DNA of 64,000 nucleotides, from NCBI RefSeq assembly GCF_030159595.1, contig NZ_BSKJ01000002.1, positions 241,881 to 305,880 on the forward strand. The letters run 5' to 3'. This document shows positions 59,010 to 64,000 of the stretch, one piece after another (positions within the stretch are counted from its first letter, which is position 1; the number at the start of each line of letters is the position of its first letter). The notes below the pieces were generated by a model that saw only the letters and a program-made list of their open reading frames with translations, made no database searches and was not told the DNA's origin. The position numbers and the translations under genes are program-made. The stretch is from Pseudomonas putida (GTDB lineage: Bacteria > Pseudomonadota > Gammaproteobacteria > Pseudomonadales > Pseudomonadaceae).

Positions 59010-60413
59010 TTACAGCTCACGCCGCCAGAACAATTCGTGTCGGCGCACGGCCTTGCGGAAGAACTCGTTCTCCCCATAAGGCGACGGGCGCCGCCCGGCC
59101 AGCCAGCGCTGCAGGAAGCGCCGCAAGCGGCGTTTGAACGGCGCGGATGGCTGCAGGTCGTGCATCATGCCCAAGGCCATGGCCTTGTCGCGCTGGGTAG
59201 CCAGGTCCAGCACCAGGCTGCAAGGCGCCCAAGCCTGGGCCGCGCTCATCTGCGGAGGCAAAGCCACGCCATCGCCGCTGTCGCCCATGGGCCAGCGGTC
59301 GTTGTCATGCAGGTGATTGGCGTAGCACAGCAGGGTTTTTGGCTGCCAGGTCAAACCTTGCATGGCCTCCAGCACCGCTGCCTGGGCGCAGATGTGGTCG
59401 GGGTGTGGATCGAGCTGCGGATGCGGCATCACCAGTACCTCTGGCTTGGCCATTTCCAGCAAGGCGCGCAGGTCGGCCAGCAGGTTGTGCCAGGTTGGCG
59501 CGCCATCACTATCGGCCGGCAGTGGGAACGGGTTGAACTGGCGGAACATGCGGATATCGGCAAGGTCGGCTTCACGCGAAGCGGCCGGCTGGTCGGGCGC
59601 GGCCTGCATGGCAGGCAGTTGCAGGCAGAAGTAGCCCAGTTGCACGCAACGGGACTCCGGCACACCAGCCCAACGCGGCACGGCGATGCTGTCCCAGGCG
59701 CGCAGGCGGCCCTTCAGGCGTGCGGCCTCGGCTTTTTCCAGGCCCATCTGCTGGTAGTGCTCGGCTTCGATTTCACCGGCGGTCAGTGTCACCACCCAGG
59801 TTTCATCAGCCTGGCTGTAAAGGCCATACGCAGCCAGCTCGGCGTCGTCGGCATGCGGCGCAATCACCATCACCCGGCGCCGTTGCAACTCGACCGCTGG
59901 GGTTATCCACAGGCGGGGCTGACCCAACAGTCGGCAATGACGACCACGCAGGCGCAACATTCCAGCTTGCAGCGGCGCAGCCAGGCCGGTCAGGTTGAGG
60001 AAACGCACACCCTCCACGCCACGCTCGAAGGTTTGCCGGTCGGCTTGATCGGCACCAGCCAGCTCGACACGAGGGTCGAGAAACCGCCCCAGCCAGGTGC
60101 TTTTTACCTGGACCTCAAGAATAAGGGTTTCGTCGCCCTGTAACGCACAGTCGGCTTTGAGCTGGCCATCGTGCAAGCGGGCAGGTACTGACCGTGACTG
60201 CTCACCGAACGCGTAGGCGTAGTCTTCGGTTGGTGCATAGAAAAGGTGGTCGGCAAACCAGGCCTCATGGGCAGCCCAGAGCAGCGGCAACAACAGCAGC
60301 GGCAGCCACCACCAGGTGAACACCCCCAAGGCGACCAGCGCAACCAGGCCCGCCAGCAGGCCCAGACGCTTGTTGCGTCGGTGGCGCTTGAGCAACTGCT
60401 GCTTACGGCTCAC
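59010..60413 (-). CDS. dnpA: PIG-L family de-N-acetylase DnpA
   Basis: 467-residue protein: a basic N terminus, a hydrophobic segment (about 17-50, probably two helices or a hairpin), then a PIG-L/LmbE-type deacetylase domain from about residue 180. The metal site reads VMVIAPHADDAELAAYG (His187, Asp190) and LDPHPDHICA; the common HPDD is HADD here. In P. aeruginosa this locus encodes DnpA, a de-N-acetylase linked to antibiotic persistence. It likely removes an N-acetyl group from a core sugar. GTG start overlapping the mig-14 stop by 4 nt (GTGA). Confidence 0.85.
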   Translation of the reverse strand: MSRKQQLLKRHRRNKRLGLLAGLVALVALGVFTWWWLPLLLLPLLWAAHEAWFADHLFYAPTEDYAYAFGEQSRSVPARLHDGQLKADCALQGDETLILEVQVKSTWLGRFLDPRVELAGADQADRQTFERGVEGVRFLNLTGLAAPLQAGMLRLRGRHCRLLGQPRLWITPAVELQRRRVMVIAPHADDAELAAYGLYSQADETWVVTLTAGEIEAEHYQQMGLEKAEAARLKGRLRAWDSIAVPRWAGVPESRCVQLGYFCLQLPAMQAAPDQPAASREADLADIRMFRQFNPFPLPADSDGAPTWHNLLADLRALLEMAKPEVLVMPHPQLDPHPDHICAQAAVLEAMQGLTWQPKTLLCYANHLHDNDRWPMGDSGDGVALPPQMSAAQAWAPCSLVLDLATQRDKAMALGMMHDLQPSAPFKRRLRRFLQRWLAGRRPSPYGENEFFRKAVRRHELFWRREL

Positions 60414-61306
60414 GCCTGGTACACCGGCACGGGGTTGCACCAGCGGTCCTTGTACTCGCGGTCGGCACGACCGAACGAGAACCGCAGTGGCTTGTTGCGC
60501 GCACGGGCGTCCTCCCAGGCGGCCTGGGTATTGAGGAAGCTCAGCACGCTGCCCGGGCTGAAGGCCTTGGTTTCAGGATCGACGCCGCCATTGATGTACT
60601 CGACGCTGATCCATTCCGGTGCTTCGACGCGGTACACCAGCTGGATGGCGATCGGCTTGCCGTCCAGCAGCAGTACCGAGCCGATCAGCAGCTCGCGCAG
60701 GCGCTCCAGCACCTCGGCCATGTGCTCGGCACCGGTGGCCGGGAAGCCCCAGCGGCGCTGGAAGAGGTCGCAGTACATGCTGGCGATTTCCTGCGCACTG
60801 AAGTCGCTGATCGGGCGTACCACGCCCCCCGCCTCTTCCAGCAAGCGCAATTCGCGGCGCTGGTTGTAGCGGAACTTCTTTGACAGGTCTTCGTGCGCCC
60901 GAGCCATCGCCAGCTGTTCCTTCTGCGCCTTGAGGCCGCTGAAGCGGCCCTGGTTCAGTTCGGACAGGTAGCGCGCGGTATGGCGCAACGGCGCAGCGGC
61001 ATCGGCCGCCGCAGGCAGGATGATTTCGGCATTGCCCAGGTCGAACAGGGCTTTCTTGCCAGCACGCTTGAGTACGTCCTTAGCCAGCGCCAAGTGTCGC
61101 CCCCAGGTAGGGATGGCGGCTTTCAGCTCGCCGGCCTGGTACCAGCCCAGGTAACGTACCGGGATCTGTGCCAGGTCAGCCAGTTGCTCGACCACCCGCG
61201 GATGGGTGGCAACACTGCCACCAAAACGCGCCCACGCCTCGGCATAGTCCTTGGCCTCGATGGTTTGCCAACCGCGTTCGCGGAAGGCCTGGATACGATT
61301 GAGCAT
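60410..61306 (-). CDS. mig-14: Mig-14-like GNAT/FemAB-type acyltransferase
   Basis: 298-residue soluble protein with two GNAT-like lobes, similar to Mig-14 and FemAB aminoacyl/acyl transferases. The C-terminal lobe (about 170-298) has IGSVLLLDGKPIAIQLVYR and FSFGRADREYKDRWCN, the usual end of this group. Mig-14 proteins protect against cationic antimicrobial peptides in Salmonella and Pseudomonas. The ATG overlaps the wapH stop by 1 nt (TGATG) and its own stop overlaps dnpA, so the three proteins are made together. Transferred group unknown. Confidence 0.82.
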   Translation of the reverse strand: MLNRIQAFRERGWQTIEAKDYAEAWARFGGSVATHPRVVEQLADLAQIPVRYLGWYQAGELKAAIPTWGRHLALAKDVLKRAGKKALFDLGNAEIILPAAADAAAPLRHTARYLSELNQGRFSGLKAQKEQLAMARAHEDLSKKFRYNQRRELRLLEEAGGVVRPISDFSAQEIASMYCDLFQRRWGFPATGAEHMAEVLERLRELLIGSVLLLDGKPIAIQLVYRVEAPEWISVEYINGGVDPETKAFSPGSVLSFLNTQAAWEDARARNKPLRFSFGRADREYKDRWCNPVPVYQA

Positions 61307-62436
61307 CAGGCCTGCCCCACCAGCGCACATACCTGCGGCAGCTGCCAGAAGGCCTCGCGCACCGCCTGATCGGAGAAGCGCTCTTGCAGGTGTTGCAGCA
61401 TGTGCTCGGCACAGGCCTGGCGCTGCTCGCTGTCCAGCACGGCCAGATGCTTCAGACCCTGCGCCAACTGTGCGGCATCGCCCAGCGGGAACAGCACGCC
61501 CACACCTTCGACCACTTCGCGAGCCCCGCCGCAAGCCGTGGCCAGCACCGGTACACCGGCGACCATGGCTTCGAGCAGGACCATGCCGAACGGCTCATGG
61601 TCGGAGCTCAGGGCGAACACGTCGAACGCCTGGAAATAGCGCCGTGCATCCGGCACCTGGCCCAAAAAGTCCACTTGCCCGCCAATGCCCAGCTCGGCGG
61701 CCAGGGCCTTGAGCTCGGCCTCAAGGCGGCCCTTGCCGAGGACCGCCAGACGGGCGCCGGCTGGCAGCCCCGGCAGCGCCAGTGCAAAACCACGCAACAG
61801 GGTGGCCTGGTCCTTGTCCGGGTGCAGCCGTCCGACATTGCCGACGATCCACGCCTGTGCATCCAGGCCCAGGGCCTGGCGGGCGTCAGCGCGCGACACC
61901 AGCGCCGCTTGCAAGGCGCCGATGTCGATGCGGTTGTACAGGGTCTGGATTCGCTCGACCGGCCACTGTGGCAGGCAACGGCGCATATCATCACGCACCG
62001 CGTCCGACACACCCAGCAGGCTCAGGCGCTTGCTGAACAGGTTGGCGAACAGCCGACGGCCTTTGCGCTCATAGTCGCCAAAGGCATGGTGCACGCCAAT
62101 CACTGGCAGGCCGGTACCCAGCAGGGCCACATAGATCGGTTTGAAGCGGTGGGCAATGCAGAACGCGAAATTGCGCTCGGCCGCGACCCGCCGCAAAGCA
62201 CGGATGGCGCCAAGCTTCAGGCCGCGCACGGCCTTGGAGCTGAATTCAAGGAACAGCACCTCGTCCGACGCGCAGCCGGCCGCTACCTGCGGATCGGCAG
62301 CGCCGGTGAGGAACACCGTGGTGACCTGGTAGCCACGCCCCTGGAACAGGCTGGCGTACTGACGGGCGCAGTCGAGGAACGGCCCGTCATAGCCATGGCA
62401 GAACTGCAGGATGCGCGGTTCAGAGCGGCTGGTCAT
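61306..62436 (-). CDS. wapH: Core-LPS glycosyltransferase WapH-like, GT-B family 4
   Basis: 376-residue cytoplasmic glycosyltransferase. The N-terminal half starts ILQFCHGYDGPFLDCARQYA; the C-terminal half has IVGNVGRLHPDKDQATLLRGF and the EX7E motif SSDHEPFGMVLLEAM. In P. aeruginosa WapH (PA5004) acts on the outer core. Its start lies 17 nt inside wapO and its stop inside the mig-14 start codon. The exact sugar is not determinable from sequence. Confidence 0.82.
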   Translation of the reverse strand: MTSRSEPRILQFCHGYDGPFLDCARQYASLFQGRGYQVTTVFLTGAADPQVAAGCASDEVLFLEFSSKAVRGLKLGAIRALRRVAAERNFAFCIAHRFKPIYVALLGTGLPVIGVHHAFGDYERKGRRLFANLFSKRLSLLGVSDAVRDDMRRCLPQWPVERIQTLYNRIDIGALQAALVSRADARQALGLDAQAWIVGNVGRLHPDKDQATLLRGFALALPGLPAGARLAVLGKGRLEAELKALAAELGIGGQVDFLGQVPDARRYFQAFDVFALSSDHEPFGMVLLEAMVAGVPVLATACGGAREVVEGVGVLFPLGDAAQLAQGLKHLAVLDSEQRQACAEHMLQHLQERFSDQAVREAFWQLPQVCALVGQA

Positions 62437-64000
62437 AGGCGGCGGCGCCGTCCTTCACGACCAGGATGTCTTCCATGATCAGGTACTGCAGGTCCGAGCC
62501 GAAGAACATGTTCAGGGCATCGGTCGGCGAGCAGATCATCGGTTCACCACGGCGGTTCAGCGAAGTGTTCAGCGACACGCCATTGCCGGTCAGGTCTTCC
62601 AGCGCCTTCATCATGTCGTAGTAGCGCGGGTTGTACTCACGCTTGAGCACCTGGGCACGCGAAGTACCGTCCTCGTGCACCACTTCCGGCACACGGGTCT
62701 TCCACTCTTCAGCCACTTCGAAGGTGAAGGTCATGAACGGCGCCGGGTGGTCGACCTTGATCATCTGCGGGGCGACGGTGTCGAGCATCGACGGGCAGAA
62801 AGGTCTCCAGCGTTCGCGGAACTTGATCTGGTGGTTGATGCGGTCAGCCACGCCTTCAACGCTCGGGCAGCCGATGATCGAACGGCCACCCAGGGCGCGC
62901 GGACCAAACTCCATGCGGCCTTGGAACCAGGCCACCGGGTTGCCGTCGACCATGATCTGGGCGATCTGCTGGGGCATGTTCTCGAGCTTGCGCCACTTCG
63001 GCTGGTTCGGGTGACGGGCACAGGCAGCGATCACATCCTCGTTGGAGTACGACGGGCCGAGGTAGACGTGTTCCATCTTCTCGACCGGTACGCCACGGGC
63101 GTGGGAAACATAGGCTGCGGCGCCGACGGCGGTACCGGCGTCGCCGGAGGCCGGCTGGACGAACAGCTCTTTCACGTCCGGGCGGGCGATGATCTTCTGG
63201 TTCAGCTTCACGTTCAGGGCGCAGCCGCCGGCGAAGGCCAGCTTGCCGGTTTCACGCAGGGTATCGCCCAGGTAGTGGTCGATCATCTGCAGCGCCAGCT
63301 TCTCGAACAGCGCTTGCATGCTGGCCGCGTAATGAATGTAAGGCTCGTCGGCGATATCGCCTTCGCGCTTGGGGCCCAGCCATTCGATCAGCTTCGGCGA
63401 GAAGTAGAAGCCCTTGCCCTTCTCTTTATAGCGGCGCAGGCCGATGACGTTGGCGTACTCGGTGTTGATCACCAGTTCGCCGTTTTCGAAGCTGGCCAGG
63501 CGCGAGAAGTCGTACTTGCTGGCGTCGCCGTACGGCGCCATGCCCATGACCTTGAACTCGCCGTCGAGCATCTCGAAGCCAAGGAACTCGGTGATCGCGC
63601 CGTACAGGCCACCCAGGGAGTCCGGGTCGAAGAATTCCTTGATTTTGTGGATTTTGCCGTTTTCGCCGTAGCCAAAGAAGGTGGTGGCGTATTCGCCTTT
63701 ACCGTCGATGCCGAGGATCGCGGTTTTTTCCTTGAAGCCCGAGCAGTGGTAAGCACTGGAGGCGTGGGCCAGGTGGTGCTCGACCGGCTCGATCTTGACC
63801 TTTTTCGGGTCGAAGCCCAGCTGCTCCAGGCACCAGACGATCTTCTTGCGGTAGCGCTTATAGCGACGGTTACCCATCAGGATGGCGTCGAGGGCGCGAT
63901 CCGGGGCGTACCAATAACGCTTGGCATAGTGCCAGCGCGCCTTGCCGAACAGGCTGATCGGGGCGAACGGGATGGCTACCACGTCGACGTCGGACGGCTT
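62420..64000 (-). CDS. wapO: Carbamoyltransferase WapO (5' end outside window)
   Basis: C-terminal 526 residues of a NodU/CmcH-type O-carbamoyltransferase; the reading frame is open to position 64000, so the N terminus is missing (relatives are about 585 residues). Seen are the Kae1-like metal/carbamoyl-adenylate domain with VEHHLAHASSAY (HxxxH) and GIDGKGEYATTFFGY, and the C-terminal domain with EFGPRALGGRSI. In P. aeruginosa WapO carbamoylates a core heptose (HepII). The 17-nt overlap with wapH ties it to the block. Confidence 0.9.
   Translation of the reverse strand, partial: KPSDVDVVAIPFAPISLFGKARWHYAKRYWYAPDRALDAILMGNRRYKRYRKKIVWCLEQLGFDPKKVKIEPVEHHLAHASSAYHCSGFKEKTAILGIDGKGEYATTFFGYGENGKIHKIKEFFDPDSLGGLYGAITEFLGFEMLDGEFKVMGMAPYGDASKYDFSRLASFENGELVINTEYANVIGLRRYKEKGKGFYFSPKLIEWLGPKREGDIADEPYIHYAASMQALFEKLALQMIDHYLGDTLRETGKLAFAGGCALNVKLNQKIIARPDVKELFVQPASGDAGTAVGAAAYVSHARGVPVEKMEHVYLGPSYSNEDVIAACARHPNQPKWRKLENMPQQIAQIMVDGNPVAWFQGRMEFGPRALGGRSIIGCPSVEGVADRINHQIKFRERWRPFCPSMLDTVAPQMIKVDHPAPFMTFTFEVAEEWKTRVPEVVHEDGTSRAQVLKREYNPRYYDMMKALEDLTGNGVSLNTSLNRRGEPMICSPTDALNMFFGSDLQYLIMEDILVVKDGAAAYDQPL

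Overview
The window looks like a chromosomal core segment of a Pseudomonas of the P. putida group. The evidence is the gene content and order, the high GC with strong third-position bias, inverted REP-type repeats carrying a GCGGGTAAACCCGC core, a stand-alone HisZ, a MutL with an endonuclease motif, and a core-LPS cluster in the Pseudomonas waaL-ssg-dnpA-mig-14-wapH-wapO order. No prophage, transposase, integrase or CRISPR array is visible; almost everything is housekeeping DNA in long conserved operons.

1-5.2 kb: two tandem identical tRNA-Leu(CAG) genes (the first cut by the window edge), an FbpA/FbpB-type ferric-iron importer pair without its ATPase, and a chemoreceptor. 5.2-17.6 kb (all minus): purA and hisZ, then the conserved envelope/RNA/repair super-operon nnrD-tsaE-amiB-mutL-miaA-hfq-hflX-hflK-hflC, with queG divergent. 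18.8-27.9 kb: a TRIC-like membrane protein, orn, rsgA, motAB with a sigma-28-type promoter, a divergent HDOD protein, rhdA-psd, and serB.

28-43 kb: an AhpA/YtjB (Smp)-type membrane protein divergent from serB and carrying a cyclase-like tail; a PqiC-type lipoprotein; then the minus-strand series nudF-yqiB-cpdA-yqiA-parE-(phytase-like)-(aspartic protease)-parC. Next come a DUF3298 lipoprotein and the thiamine unit thiC-cytX behind a clear TPP riboswitch. 43.5-50.8 kb: tolC, waaA, a LysR regulator divergent from emrE with an ATC-N9-GAT box between them, a FAD oxidoreductase/aldo-keto reductase pair and an unknown protein with a Nudix-like motif.

50.8-64 kb is a lipopolysaccharide assembly region: hldE (heptose precursor), msbA (lipid A-core flippase), waaL (O-antigen ligase), a small LPS-kinase-like protein, three glycosyltransferases, the PIG-L deacetylase DnpA, Mig-14, WapH and the carbamoyltransferase WapO (cut by the window end). 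waaA and hldE/msbA/waaL give the universal lipid A-core route. The tightly overlapped dnpA-mig-14-wapH-wapO block looks like a sugar-decoration module (deacetylation, acyl or aminoacyl transfer, glycosylation, carbamoylation) and is the least understood chemistry in the window.

Names rest on recognisable motifs and remembered family and synteny knowledge; no database search was run. Start codons were chosen by Shine-Dalgarno sequence, gene overlap and family length, and several are GTG or TTG.
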